From NCBI RefSeq assembly GCF_001277345.1, contig NZ_LIUT01000001.1:924491-988490 (forward strand): DNA of 64,000 nucleotides, written 5' to 3'. Below are positions 26,440-36,164 of this stretch, in pieces. Below the pieces are notes generated by a model. The model saw nothing but the letters and a program-made list of their open reading frames with translations. It was not told the origin of the DNA and did not search any database. Position 1 is the first letter of the stretch. Every line of letters starts with the position of its first letter. Both the position numbers and the translations under genes were made by a program. This DNA is from Paenibacillus solani. GTDB taxonomy: Bacteria; Bacillota; Bacilli; Paenibacillales; Paenibacillaceae.

Positions 26440-28383
26440 GTGAAAGTATCCAAAGTATCGCAGCGGAGAAGATTACTCTGGAGCCTGCTGCTGCTGCTCT
26501 TGCTATTCTCCGCATTGATCATCAGGCTGGGTTATGTTCAGATCGGGAAAGGCGCGGAATTATCCGCAAAGGCGGAGGATTTATGGCGGCGCGATATTCC
26601 TTTTGCCGCACAGCGCGGTGAAATATTAGACCGTAACGGAACCGCTCTGGTTACGAATATAACAACACCAACCATTTGGGCGATTCCTGTACAGATTAAA
26701 GATCCGGATCATACTGCCGAGACATTGGCAGGATTTATCGGCATGGATAAAGCCGACATCCAAAAGATCATTGCGAAACGTTCAAGGTTGGAGCGGATAA
26801 ATCCCGGTGGACGAAAAATTACGATGGAGCTAGCTCAGGAAATTCGTGATTTGAAGCTGCCGGGTATCGTTGTTGCTGAGGATAATAAGCGTTATTATCC
26901 TTATGGCGAACTGGCTGCCCATATCTTCGGTTTTACGGGAGCCTATAGTCAGGGACTGACCGGACTAGAAGCCATGCACGACGATAAGCTGAAAGGCTTC
27001 GAAGGCGGGGTATCTTACCTGTCTGATGCAGGCGGAAGAATTATGCCAGGCTCCTCCGAGAAATATGTTGAGCCCCGGGATGGACTCAACCTGGAGTTAA
27101 CGATTGATAAGTCCATTCAGTCCATTATGGAAAGAGAGCTTGATCAGGCTATGGTGAAGTATCAGGCGAATGGAGCCTGGTCGATCGCCATGAATCCCAA
27201 GACTGGCGAGATTTTGGCGATGGCCAGCAGGCCTACATACTCACCGGCCCGTTATCAGGAATACTCGGCGGAGACATACAATCGCAACCTGCCGATCTGG
27301 ATGACCTATGAACCGGGCTCGACTTTCAAGATCATTACGCTTGCGGCTGCACTCGAAGAGGACAAGGTGGATTTGAAGAACGACCATTTCTTTGATGGTG
27401 GGGCGGTAGAGGTCGGTGGAGCGAGATTACGCTGCTGGAAAAGAGGCGGCCATGGCAGCCAAACCTTCATGGAGGTTGTACAGAACTCCTGTAATCCTGG
27501 TTTCGTAGCGCTCGGGCAGAAATTGGGTAAAGAAAGTCTGTTCCAATATATTCGTGATTTTGGCTTCGGGACGAAGACAGGCATCGATTTGAATGGGGAA
27601 GCGAACGGTATTCTATTCAAACTTGATAAAGTCGGCCCTGTTGAGCTGGCTACGACGGCATTTGGACAAGGGGTATCGGTTACGCCGATCCAACAGGTGG
27701 CCGCCGTCTCGGCAGCAATCAATGGTGGTAAATTGTTCAAGCCGCATGTGGCCAAGGCATGGATCAATCCCGAAACAGGTGAGAAAGTCGAGGAGATCAA
27801 GCCTGAACTTATAAGACAAGTAATCTCGGAGGAGACGTCCAAGCAAGTCCGTGAGGCACTGGAAAGTGTTGTAGCTAAGGGTACTGGACGTCCGGCTTTT
27901 ATCGATGGTTATCGGGTTGGCGGGAAGACGGGAACTGCCCAAAAGGTTATTAATGGCAGATACTCCTCAACCGAGCATATCGTATCCTTCATTGGATTCG
28001 CGCCCGCAGATGATCCACAGATTGTAGTTTACACGGCTGTAGACAATCCCAAGGGCATTCAGTTCGGGGGAGTCGTTGCAGCACCGATCGTACAAAACAT
28101 CCTGGAGGATGCGCTGCATTATATGAATGTTCCTCCTCGTAAGGATCAGCTCGCCCGCGAATACAAATATGGCGAGACGCCGACCGTGACCGTTCCTGAT
28201 CTGGTTGGAGCAACCGTGCAAGATTTATATGAGGATCTTAATATGAATTTTATGCTGGCGAAGTCCGGAACTGGAAATACGGTCATTTCTCAGGCACCTA
28301 AGCCGGGAAGCCGGGTGGAGCGCGGTTCTACCATTCGAATTTATATGGGCCAAGATCCGGAGGAATCCAAACATGAACATTAA
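26440..28383 (+). CDS. spoVD: Stage V sporulation protein D (spore cortex transpeptidase)
   Basis: This 647-residue class B PBP makes spore cortex peptidoglycan in the mother cell together with SpoVE. It shows one N-terminal membrane helix, the catalytic Ser294 in STFK, SCN at 350-352 and KTGT at 496-499. A single C-terminal PASTA domain is present (TVPDLVGATVQDLYEDLNM). The GTG at 26440 has AGGGAGGG eight bases upstream and gives the family length; ATG 26404 is in frame but lacks a site. Its position after pbpB is conserved in Bacillales. Confidence 0.93.
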   Translation: MKVSKVSQRRRLLWSLLLLLLLFSALIIRLGYVQIGKGAELSAKAEDLWRRDIPFAAQRGEILDRNGTALVTNITTPTIWAIPVQIKDPDHTAETLAGFIGMDKADIQKIIAKRSRLERINPGGRKITMELAQEIRDLKLPGIVVAEDNKRYYPYGELAAHIFGFTGAYSQGLTGLEAMHDDKLKGFEGGVSYLSDAGGRIMPGSSEKYVEPRDGLNLELTIDKSIQSIMERELDQAMVKYQANGAWSIAMNPKTGEILAMASRPTYSPARYQEYSAETYNRNLPIWMTYEPGSTFKIITLAAALEEDKVDLKNDHFFDGGAVEVGGARLRCWKRGGHGSQTFMEVVQNSCNPGFVALGQKLGKESLFQYIRDFGFGTKTGIDLNGEANGILFKLDKVGPVELATTAFGQGVSVTPIQQVAAVSAAINGGKLFKPHVAKAWINPETGEKVEEIKPELIRQVISEETSKQVREALESVVAKGTGRPAFIDGYRVGGKTGTAQKVINGRYSSTEHIVSFIGFAPADDPQIVVYTAVDNPKGIQFGGVVAAPIVQNILEDALHYMNVPPRKDQLAREYKYGETPTVTVPDLVGATVQDLYEDLNMNFMLAKSGTGNTVISQAPKPGSRVERGSTIRIYMGQDPEESKHEH

Positions 28384-28436
28384 GGGCATCGTCCGAGTTA
28401 TGAAGATGATGCTGATATATAGAGAGAGGGATAACC

Positions 28437-29921
28437 ATGAAATTGATGCAATTAACGTCCGTATTGACCGCGGCAGTTATCGATGGGGATGGAGATGTTG
28501 AGATCGGGGGGATCGAGACAGACTCCAGAGGGGTAAAACCAGGAGATTTGTTCATTTGTCTGCCGGGTCATACTCAAGATGGACACCAGTTTGCGGCTCA
28601 AGCCGCCGAAAAAGGCGCGGTCGCTCTCGTCGTTGAACGTAAGCTTGTGACGAAGCTCCCGCAGGTCATCGTGAAAGATAGCCGCTTTGCGATGGCGGCG
28701 TTGGCGAGTACCTTCTTCAATCAACCTAGCGAACGCATGAAGATGATCGGCGTTACCGGCACAAACGGCAAGACGACGACCACCTATCTGATTGAAAAGA
28801 TACTGAACGATCATGGCCTGAAGACAGGATTGATTGGTACGATTCAGATGAAATACGACGGCCAGTCATTTCCGATGCCGAGAACGACACCGGAGGCGCT
28901 GGAGCTTCAACGTTATTTGAATGACATGGCTAACGCTGGAACAGAGTGCTGTGTGATGGAAGTATCCTCGCATGCACTTGAGCAGGGACGGGTCAAAGGG
29001 ACGGATTTCCGGACGGCCATATTTACGAATTTGTCGCAGGATCATCTGGACTACCATCACACCATGGAAGAATATCGCGGGGCAAAAGGGTTATTTTTCT
29101 CTAGGCTGGGCAACGCTTTTGCCAAGGACGAACGATCTCGCAAATATGCCGTTTTGAATGCGGATGATGATGCTGCGGCTTACTTTGCGAAACAGACCGC
29201 CGCAGAAGTGATAACATACGGTCTGGGAGATGACGCCGATGTGCGGGCAAGCAATATATCAATCACTGCCCAAGGAACATCATTCCATGTAGATACGTTC
29301 CGCGGTCAGGCTGATATATCGATTCGCATGGTAGGGAAATTCAATGTATATAATGCCATGGCCGCAATTGCAGCCGCGCTTCTGGAGGGTGTACCACTCG
29401 AAGATATCAAGAACAGTCTGGAATCTGTACCGGGTGTTGCCGGGCGCGTCGAGGCTGTTAATGAAGGTCAGCCGTATGCTGTGATCGTGGATTATGCGCA
29501 TACGCCGGATGGCCTGGAAAATGTACTCCGTACCGTTAATGAATTTGCGGCAGGTCGGGTATTTACAGTATTTGGCTGCGGGGGGGACCGCGATCGGACC
29601 AAACGGCCAATCATGGGCAAAATTGCTGCGAATTACAGTGATGTTGTGTTTGTAACCTCTGATAATCCCCGCACGGAGGACCCGGAGCTCATTCTGAAGG
29701 ACATCGAAGCTGGCTTGATTGAAGAGGGAGTGCCAGCGGAAAGCTACAAGCTCATCGTCGATCGCAGAAAAGCGATCGAAAAGGCTATTGAAATGGCAAG
29801 CCCGGGCGATGTAGTATTGATTGCGGGGAAAGGTCATGAGACCTACCAGCTGATTGCGGGCGAAGTTCTTGATTTTGATGACCGCATCGTAGCTAAAGAC
29901 GCGATAAGGGGCAGACAATAG
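28437..29921 (+). CDS. murE: UDP-MurNAc-tripeptide synthetase MurE
   Basis: MurE adds the third residue to UDP-MurNAc-L-Ala-D-Glu. The 494-residue ligase has the P-loop VTGTNGKTTT near residue 107 and the DNPR motif at 409-412. That motif marks specificity for meso-diaminopimelate and fits the diaminopimelate-type aminotransferase at 58 kb. GAGAGAGGG precedes the ATG. Its stop overlaps the murF start by one base. Confidence 0.96.
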   Translation: MKLMQLTSVLTAAVIDGDGDVEIGGIETDSRGVKPGDLFICLPGHTQDGHQFAAQAAEKGAVALVVERKLVTKLPQVIVKDSRFAMAALASTFFNQPSERMKMIGVTGTNGKTTTTYLIEKILNDHGLKTGLIGTIQMKYDGQSFPMPRTTPEALELQRYLNDMANAGTECCVMEVSSHALEQGRVKGTDFRTAIFTNLSQDHLDYHHTMEEYRGAKGLFFSRLGNAFAKDERSRKYAVLNADDDAAAYFAKQTAAEVITYGLGDDADVRASNISITAQGTSFHVDTFRGQADISIRMVGKFNVYNAMAAIAAALLEGVPLEDIKNSLESVPGVAGRVEAVNEGQPYAVIVDYAHTPDGLENVLRTVNEFAAGRVFTVFGCGGDRDRTKRPIMGKIAANYSDVVFVTSDNPRTEDPELILKDIEAGLIEEGVPAESYKLIVDRRKAIEKAIEMASPGDVVLIAGKGHETYQLIAGEVLDFDDRIVAKDAIRGRQ

Positions 29922-31339
29922 TGATCCATATATCATTACAGAGCATCGCCGATATGTGCGGCGGTACGCTCTTACGTAACCAAGACAATCAAATTCTTAT
30001 TCAAGGGGTCAGCACTGATTCCAGAACCATACAGCCGGGCAATCTGTTTGTTCCGCTTGTCGGTGATCATTTTGACGGGCATGCGTTTGCCGAAAGGGTG
30101 CTTGCAGCCGGAGCCGGAGCAGCGCTTTGGCAGAGAGACCATGAGCCTATTCCTGATTTGCCGCTCATCCTTGTTGATGATACATTAACGGCACTCCAAA
30201 CGCTTGCTGCAGCCTATTTATCGAAGAGCAGTGCGAAGGTGGTAGGCATTACGGGCAGCAACGGGAAGACCACGGTGAAGGACATGGTATCGGCACTGCT
30301 TGAAACCACGTATAAGGTTCACAAGACGCAGGGGAATTTTAACAACCATATCGGACTTCCATTAACGGTATTGGCTATGAAGGAAGACACGGATATTATC
30401 GTGCTTGAGATGGGTATGAGTGGACGGCATGAGATTGAATTGCTCTCAAGCATAGCTCGTCCCGATGTAACGGTGATTACGAATATCGGAGAAGCGCATA
30501 TGCTCCAGCTCGGTTCCCGGGAAGAGATAGCCCGTGCCAAGCTTGAAATTATCAGCGGCATGAAACCGGGCGGTATGCTGATTTACCATGGAGACGAACC
30601 TCTGATTCGGCAAGTGCTGGCTGAAGAGTCAACCGTAAAGCCAGAGAAGCTGCAGACATTTACATTTGGTAATCAAGACACCAATGATGATTATCCGACA
30701 GGCCTCATGTTTCATGCCAGAGGAGTTATATTTACCTCAAAGCGGCATGCTGGCGAAGGCTTTAACTTGCCGCTTCTGGGCCGTCATAATGTGGTGAACG
30801 CGCTGGCCGCTATGGCCGTTGCAGACCATTTGGAAATCGGCGATGAAGCCATTCGCAGCGGGTTTGCGAGCCTCAAGCTGTCCAGCATGCGCATCGAAGC
30901 CGTGGAGACCGACTTCGGTGTAACGGTGCTCAACGATGCGTACAATTCCAGTCCTACGGCCGTGAAGGCGGCTATAGATGTGCTTGGGGACATGAAAGGC
31001 TATAGTAGACGGATCGCTGTTCTCGGGGACATGCTCGAACTGGGGCAGCAAGAAGCAGACTTTCATGCCGAGATTGGAGATTATTTGTCTCCGGAACAAG
31101 CCGATATTGTATTTACTTATGGACCTTTGTCCTTGCACACGGCGAGAAAAGCAGAAGAGAAGTTTCCTGAAGGCACCGTGTGTTCATTTACAGATAAAGA
31201 GAAGTTGATTGAAGCCGTCCTGAAGCAGGTGACAGCAAAGGATATCGTATTGGTTAAAGCCTCGCGCGGCATGAGGCTGGAGAATGTGGTCGATGCCCTG
31301 AAGTCCCTGCCTGGCGGCCATAACGGAGTGAGGGGGTGA
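29921..31339 (+). CDS. murF: UDP-MurNAc-tripeptide--D-Ala-D-Ala ligase MurF
   Basis: The 472-residue ligase completes the pentapeptide by adding D-Ala-D-Ala. It has a Mur N-terminal domain (GVSTDSRTIQPGNLFVPL), P-loop GITGSNGKTTVKDMV and the central NFNNHIGLPLTVL. The C-terminal domain has the YNSSPTAVKAAI stretch. It starts with GTG sharing its G with the murE stop, which implies translational coupling. It is followed five bases later by mraY. Confidence 0.96.
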   Translation: MIHISLQSIADMCGGTLLRNQDNQILIQGVSTDSRTIQPGNLFVPLVGDHFDGHAFAERVLAAGAGAALWQRDHEPIPDLPLILVDDTLTALQTLAAAYLSKSSAKVVGITGSNGKTTVKDMVSALLETTYKVHKTQGNFNNHIGLPLTVLAMKEDTDIIVLEMGMSGRHEIELLSSIARPDVTVITNIGEAHMLQLGSREEIARAKLEIISGMKPGGMLIYHGDEPLIRQVLAEESTVKPEKLQTFTFGNQDTNDDYPTGLMFHARGVIFTSKRHAGEGFNLPLLGRHNVVNALAAMAVADHLEIGDEAIRSGFASLKLSSMRIEAVETDFGVTVLNDAYNSSPTAVKAAIDVLGDMKGYSRRIAVLGDMLELGQQEADFHAEIGDYLSPEQADIVFTYGPLSLHTARKAEEKFPEGTVCSFTDKEKLIEAVLKQVTAKDIVLVKASRGMRLENVVDALKSLPGGHNGVRG

Positions 31340-31343
31340 GCTG

Positions 31344-32309
31344 ATGGACTTTCAATTGCTGTTACTGACAATCGGTGTATCGTTTGTGCTTGCGGTTATA
31401 TCGGCTCCGCTGCTCATTCCCTTGCTGCGGCGGATGAAGTTTGGTCAGCAGGTTCGTAACGATGGACCGCAAAGCCACTTGAAAAAGGCAGGAACACCAA
31501 CGATGGGCGGGGTAGTCATTCTCCTCGCTTTTACATTGACTTATATTAAATTTTCACCTGTAGATACGGATTTCTATGTGATGATCGTAGCGACACTCGG
31601 ATTCGGCTTGATCGGATTTCTTGATGACTATATTAAGATTGTATTTCGGAGATCCTTGGGACTCACGGCTAGGCAGAAGCTGTTTGGACAGCTTCTCTTC
31701 TCTGGCATCATGTGCTGGCTGCTGATCTCGAACGGGCACAGCACGGCAATCGGCGTTCCTGGAATTGACTGGTCCTTTGATTGGGGGCCTTGGTTCTACT
31801 ATCCGTTCATCGTCATTATGATGCTTGCGATTAGTAATGCGGTCAACTTCACCGACGGATTGGACGGTTTGCTGTCCGGTGTTAGCGCTATTGCTTTGGG
31901 AGCCTATGCTATAGTTGCCATCCAGTCCACCTCGTTTGCCGCAGCTTTCTGTGCGGCTGCGATGATTGGTGCGGTTCTTGGATTTCTCGTATTTAACGCA
32001 CACCCTGCTAAGGTATTTATGGGAGATACGGGGTCCTTGGGAATCGGGGGTGCCATTGGTGCGATAGCAATTGTAACGAAGAGCGAGCTGTTGTTCCTTA
32101 TTATCGGCGGAGTCTTCGTCATTGAAATGCTATCTGTTGTGCTTCAGGTCCTCTCATTCAAAACCAGAGGTAAACGTATATTCAAGATGAGCCCAATCCA
32201 TCATCATTACGAGTTATCCGGGTGGTCGGAGTGGCGGGTAGTCATCACATTTTGGACCGTGGGTCTGATACTTGCGGGACTTGGACTCTATATCAACAAG
32301 GGGTTGTAG
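31344..32309 (+). CDS. mraY: Phospho-MurNAc-pentapeptide translocase MraY
   Basis: This 321-residue polytopic enzyme makes lipid I from UDP-MurNAc-pentapeptide and undecaprenyl phosphate. It has about ten helices, including the loops KKAGTPTMGG, DDYIKI (Asp-rich), NFTDGLDGL and the C-terminal SPIHHHYELSGWSE motif. GAGGGGGTGAGCTG precedes the ATG. The arrangement murF-mraY-murD is the standard order. Confidence 0.96.
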   Translation: MDFQLLLLTIGVSFVLAVISAPLLIPLLRRMKFGQQVRNDGPQSHLKKAGTPTMGGVVILLAFTLTYIKFSPVDTDFYVMIVATLGFGLIGFLDDYIKIVFRRSLGLTARQKLFGQLLFSGIMCWLLISNGHSTAIGVPGIDWSFDWGPWFYYPFIVIMMLAISNAVNFTDGLDGLLSGVSAIALGAYAIVAIQSTSFAAAFCAAAMIGAVLGFLVFNAHPAKVFMGDTGSLGIGGAIGAIAIVTKSELLFLIIGGVFVIEMLSVVLQVLSFKTRGKRIFKMSPIHHHYELSGWSEWRVVITFWTVGLILAGLGLYINKGL

Positions 32310-32312
32310 CAT

Positions 32313-33746
32313 ATGAGACAGCTAGATGATTATCGAGATAAGAATATCGTGGTACTGGGACTTGCCAGAAGCGGAGTTCAAGTAGCTAAGGTGCTTCATC
32401 AAGCCGGAGCTTCCGTGATCGTTAATGATAGAAAGGAAAGGGAACAGTGTCCTGAAGCTTCGGAGCTCGAGGCTTTGGGTATTTCTGTTATTTGTGGCGG
32501 TCACCCGGATGATCTCATTCATTCCGGGGTGGCGCTGCTTGTCAAAAATCCCGGTATCCCGTATTCCGTCCCGCCCGTTCAGAAGGCGCTTGAACTCAAC
32601 ATACCCGTTGTGACTGAAGTCGAAATCGCCTATCACTTATGTGTTGCACCCATGATCGGCATTACGGGCTCAAACGGCAAAACAACGACGACAACATGGG
32701 TAGGCAATTTGCTGGAAAGCGCAGGTCTGTCTCCCATTGTGGCCGGTAATATCGGCATCCCTCTATCCGAGGCTGCAGCGGAAGCGACGGAGAATGACTG
32801 GATGGTCGTTGAGCTGAGCAGCTTTCAGTTAAAAGGTATAGAGAAGTTCAGGCCGCGTATTGCCTGTCTTCTCAACATTGCGGAAACGCATCTTGACTAT
32901 CATGGCGGAATGGATGATTACATTGCATCTAAGGCGAAGCTGTTCGCCAATCAGACAGCCGAGGATATCGCTGTGCTCAATTGGGATGATCCCGTGTGCA
33001 GAAACCTTGTCCCTTACATCAAGGCGCGCATTGTGCCTTTTTCTATGAACGAGAGTCTTCGTGAAGGGGTTCACATAATCCCGCCATATGCTGCCGACGG
33101 TTCGGATTTGGATGAAGGCGATCAGGGACGAACGATGGTTTATACAGACGGCGACGGATTTACGCATGAGATCATCCGTGTGGAGAACATTGGGCTGCCT
33201 GGAAGATTCAATGTGGGAAATGCAATGGCCGCTTGTGCGATTGCCATCTCGGCGGGCGTAACTCCAGACAAACTCGAAGAAGCCCTGACTCATTTTCGCG
33301 GTGTGGAGCATCGTTTGGAATTTGTATCTGAATTTCAAGGAGTATCCTATTACAACAACTCGAAAGCGACAAACTCCAAGGCCACGCATATGGCTCTGAC
33401 TTCATTCAAGGAACCGATCATACTCATCGCCGGCGGGCTTGATCGAGGCTCGGATTATGAGGAGTTGATCCCCTCCTTGCAAGGTAGGGTAAAGGCAATT
33501 GTTCTTCTTGGTGAAACCAAGGAGAAGCTGGCGAAAGTGGCTGTCAAAGCCGGATTAAAGGATATCATCCTCGTCGATAATGAGAAGGACGCCGCCGCAA
33601 CTTTAACCTCAGCTGTGCAGAAAGCCGCAAGTCTCGCGGAGAGAGGGGACACTGTTCTATTATCTCCTGCGTGCGCGAGCTGGGACATGTTTCCTTCCTA
33701 TGAAGTACGAGGAGACATTTTTAAAGAGGCGGTGCATAACCTTTAA
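32313..33746 (+). CDS. murD: UDP-MurNAc-L-Ala--D-Glu ligase MurD
   Basis: The 477-residue ligase adds D-glutamate to UDP-MurNAc-L-Ala. It shows the N-terminal Rossmann motif VVLGLARSGV, P-loop GITGSNGKTTTTTW, the substrate loop NIGIPL and HLDYHGGMDDY. The C-terminal YYNNSKATNSKAT and LLSPACASWDMF motifs are typical of MurD. AAGGGG lies upstream of the ATG at the end of mraY. Confidence 0.96.
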   Translation: MRQLDDYRDKNIVVLGLARSGVQVAKVLHQAGASVIVNDRKEREQCPEASELEALGISVICGGHPDDLIHSGVALLVKNPGIPYSVPPVQKALELNIPVVTEVEIAYHLCVAPMIGITGSNGKTTTTTWVGNLLESAGLSPIVAGNIGIPLSEAAAEATENDWMVVELSSFQLKGIEKFRPRIACLLNIAETHLDYHGGMDDYIASKAKLFANQTAEDIAVLNWDDPVCRNLVPYIKARIVPFSMNESLREGVHIIPPYAADGSDLDEGDQGRTMVYTDGDGFTHEIIRVENIGLPGRFNVGNAMAACAIAISAGVTPDKLEEALTHFRGVEHRLEFVSEFQGVSYYNNSKATNSKATHMALTSFKEPIILIAGGLDRGSDYEELIPSLQGRVKAIVLLGETKEKLAKVAVKAGLKDIILVDNEKDAAATLTSAVQKAASLAERGDTVLLSPACASWDMFPSYEVRGDIFKEAVHNL

Positions 33747-33795
33747 GTAGGGGGGTGGATAAGCCCCTACTAAGGATGTACGAGGTGGCCTTTCC

Positions 33796-34893
33796 ATGAA
33801 CAAGAACCGCCAGGCGCCCGATTTGTGGCTGCTTATCTGTATTTTGGCCCTGCTGGCCATCGGAATCGTTATGGTGTACAGTGCAGGATCTGTACTCGCC
33901 TTTCATGATTATGGAGACAAATTTTATTTTGTGAAGCGTCAGCTGTTTTTTGCCTGCCTTGGGCTGGCTGCGATGTACTTCACATCCAAAATTGATTTTC
34001 GAGTTTGGAAGAAATACAGCAAGCTTGTGTTATTGGTCTGCTTTTTTATGCTCGTTATCGTACTAATTCCTGGTATCGGCGTTGTTCGCGGCGGAGCCAG
34101 AAGCTGGCTTGGCATTAGCTCGTTTGGCATTCAGCCCTCCGAGTTTATGAAGCTGGGCATGATTCTGTTTCTATCACGCTGGCTTAGTAAACAAGACTAT
34201 GATATAACGTCTTTTACCAGAGGGCTTTTGCCACCGCTAGGTTTGATCGGACTGGCATTTGGATTGATTATGCTGCAGCCCGATTTGGGTACAGGGGCGG
34301 TTATGCTTGGCGCCGCGATGATGATCGTATTTACTGCGGGAGCACAGATGAAACATCTGGGCTTTCTCGCCTTAGGCGGAATTGCCGGATTTGTCGGTCT
34401 GATTCTGACAGCTCCTTACCGGCTGAAGCGGATTACGGGATTTTTGGATCCTTGGTCCGATCCGCTCGGCACAGGCTACCAAATCATTCAATCACTCTAT
34501 GCGATTGGTCCAGGCGGACTAGGGGGACTCGGACTCGGCATGAGCCGGCAGAAGTACGCTTATGTTCCTGAACCGCAGACTGATTTTATCTTTTCGATTT
34601 TGGCTGAAGAGCTGGGCTTCATCGGCGGCTTGATTGTACTGCTCCTGTTCGCTGCACTGGTGTGGAGAGGCATGAGAGTCGCCATGACAGTCTCCGATAG
34701 CTTTGGCAGCCTGCTGGCCGTCGGGGTTGTAGGCATGGTCGCCATACAGGTCGTGATCAATATTGGCGTCGTTATCGGCTTGATGCCGGTAACAGGGATT
34801 ACGCTGCCGCTTATTAGCTATGGAGGCAGCTCTCTGACACTGATGCTGACGGCGCTGGGCATTCTATTAAATATTTCCCGTTATGCGAGGTGA
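33796..34893 (+). CDS. spoVE: SEDS-family lipid II polymerase, SpoVE/FtsW
   Basis: The 365-residue protein has ten membrane helices of the SEDS glycosyltransferase family. It shows the extracellular loop VRGGARSWLGISSFGIQPSEFMKLG (with the conserved Pro-Ser-Glu) and LQPDLGTGAVM. KRITGFLDPWSDPLGTGYQIIQSLYAIGPGG and the final GGSSLTLMLTALGILLNIS also fit. Placement between murD and murG is that of spoVE in Bacillus, and it would pair with SpoVD for cortex synthesis. A role as vegetative FtsW cannot be excluded from sequence alone. Confidence 0.88.
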   Translation: MNKNRQAPDLWLLICILALLAIGIVMVYSAGSVLAFHDYGDKFYFVKRQLFFACLGLAAMYFTSKIDFRVWKKYSKLVLLVCFFMLVIVLIPGIGVVRGGARSWLGISSFGIQPSEFMKLGMILFLSRWLSKQDYDITSFTRGLLPPLGLIGLAFGLIMLQPDLGTGAVMLGAAMMIVFTAGAQMKHLGFLALGGIAGFVGLILTAPYRLKRITGFLDPWSDPLGTGYQIIQSLYAIGPGGLGGLGLGMSRQKYAYVPEPQTDFIFSILAEELGFIGGLIVLLLFAALVWRGMRVAMTVSDSFGSLLAVGVVGMVAIQVVINIGVVIGLMPVTGITLPLISYGGSSLTLMLTALGILLNISRYAR

Positions 34894-34898
34894 AGGGT

Positions 34899-36008
34899 AT
34901 GCGTGTCGTATTAACCGGCGGCGGAACGGGGGGACATATCTACCCCGCTGTTGCCATTGCAAGACAATGTGAAAAAGAAGATCCCAAAACGGAGTTTTTA
35001 TATATAGGGGGAGAACGAGGCCTCGAGAGCAAGCTGGTACCCCAGGAGAAGCTGCCTTTTGAAAGTATCGATATCACCGGCTTTCGGCGCAAGCTGTCAG
35101 TGGATAACGTGAAGACAGTTTTGCGTTTTTTCAAAGGAGTGAAGCGATCGAAGGCACTGCTCAAAGAGTTTAAACCTGATGTTGTAATCGGTACTGGCGG
35201 ATATGTGTGCGGACCTGTGGTTTATGCAGCCGCCAAGCTCGGGATACCGACCATGATCCATGAGCAGAATGCGATACCGGGTCTCACCAACCAATTTCTC
35301 AGCAGATATGCAGATACAGTCGCTGTCAGCTTTGAAGGATCGGAAGCCTCGTTTCCCAAAGCTAAGAGATCGGTATACACAGGCAATCCACGCGCGACAA
35401 CGGTTTTATCCGCTAATCGTGAACGTGGATTTGCTACGCTTGGCATTCCAATGGAAGCCCAGGTGGTGCTGATCGTTGGCGGAAGCCGGGGAGCCAAGGC
35501 GATTAATGACGCAATGATCGGGATGGCACCGTTTATTCATAAGCTGCCTGGCGTTCATTTTGTGTTTGTAACGGGTGAAACGTATTTTGAAAATACAAGA
35601 GAAGCCATTCTGACCCAATTAGGGACGATGCCGAACCATCTTCATATCATGCCTTACGTTCATAATATGCCGGAAGTGCTTGCGGCTACTTCTCTGATTG
35701 TAAACCGGGCAGGGGCCTCGTTCCTGGCTGAGATTACATCACTTGGCATTCCGTCTGTGCTTATTCCTTCTCCCAACGTCACCAATAACCATCAGGAGGC
35801 GAATGCAAGGCAATTGGAGGAAGCAGGGGCTTCCAGAATGATCCTTGAGAAAGAATTGACAGCCGAATCGCTGTTTCAAAAGCTGGAGGAAATCATGACC
35901 AATGAAGCTGCCAGGGAGAGAATGTCGGCGGCTTCAAAAAAACTGGGCAAACCGGATTCAGCTGCCGTTATTGTGCAGGAAATTCGCCGTTTAACCGGTG
36001 GACATTAA
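34899..36008 (+). CDS. murG: UDP-GlcNAc:lipid I N-acetylglucosaminyltransferase MurG
   Basis: The 369-residue GT-B enzyme converts lipid I to lipid II at the inner membrane face. It has the N-terminal GGGTGGHIYPAVAIA and HEQNAIPG. The UDP-GlcNAc site includes IVGGSRGAKAIN, NRAGASFLAEI and PSPNVTNNHQEANA. The ATG at 34899 has GAGGTGA five bases upstream, overlapping the spoVE stop; a GTG at 34890 is the alternative. Confidence 0.96.
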   Translation: MRVVLTGGGTGGHIYPAVAIARQCEKEDPKTEFLYIGGERGLESKLVPQEKLPFESIDITGFRRKLSVDNVKTVLRFFKGVKRSKALLKEFKPDVVIGTGGYVCGPVVYAAAKLGIPTMIHEQNAIPGLTNQFLSRYADTVAVSFEGSEASFPKAKRSVYTGNPRATTVLSANRERGFATLGIPMEAQVVLIVGGSRGAKAINDAMIGMAPFIHKLPGVHFVFVTGETYFENTREAILTQLGTMPNHLHIMPYVHNMPEVLAATSLIVNRAGASFLAEITSLGIPSVLIPSPNVTNNHQEANARQLEEAGASRMILEKELTAESLFQKLEEIMTNEAARERMSAASKKLGKPDSAAVIVQEIRRLTGGH

Positions 36009-36020
36009 AACGGCTGGGCG

Positions 36021-36090
36021 ATTGTCACACACCAATGGAGCCTGACATAAGATACTCTATAATCGTGACACACCCATGAGGCCGGCATTA
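36021..36090 (+). repeat. Imperfect tandem repeat between murG and murB
   Basis: A unit of about 28 bp around GTCACACACC-AATGGAGCCTGACAT recurs about 41 bp later as GTGACACACC-CATGAGGCCGGCATT. A TATAAT lies between the copies (36058-36063), but no convincing -35 is seen. Confidence 0.5.
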
Positions 36091-36098
36091 CTGACAGC

Positions 36099-36137
36099 GG
36101 CCATCTCTTCAACGGTTGAAGGAATGGCCTTTGGTTT
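36099..36137 (+). terminator. Terminator-like hairpin upstream of murB
   Basis: GGCCAT-ct-CTTCAA pairs with TTGAAG-ga-ATGGCC across CGG and is followed by TTTGGTTTT. It would separate murB from the upstream genes, or act as an attenuator. Confidence 0.6.
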
Positions 36138-36164
36138 TGAAAGTCAAGGGAGGTTAATTTTAAA

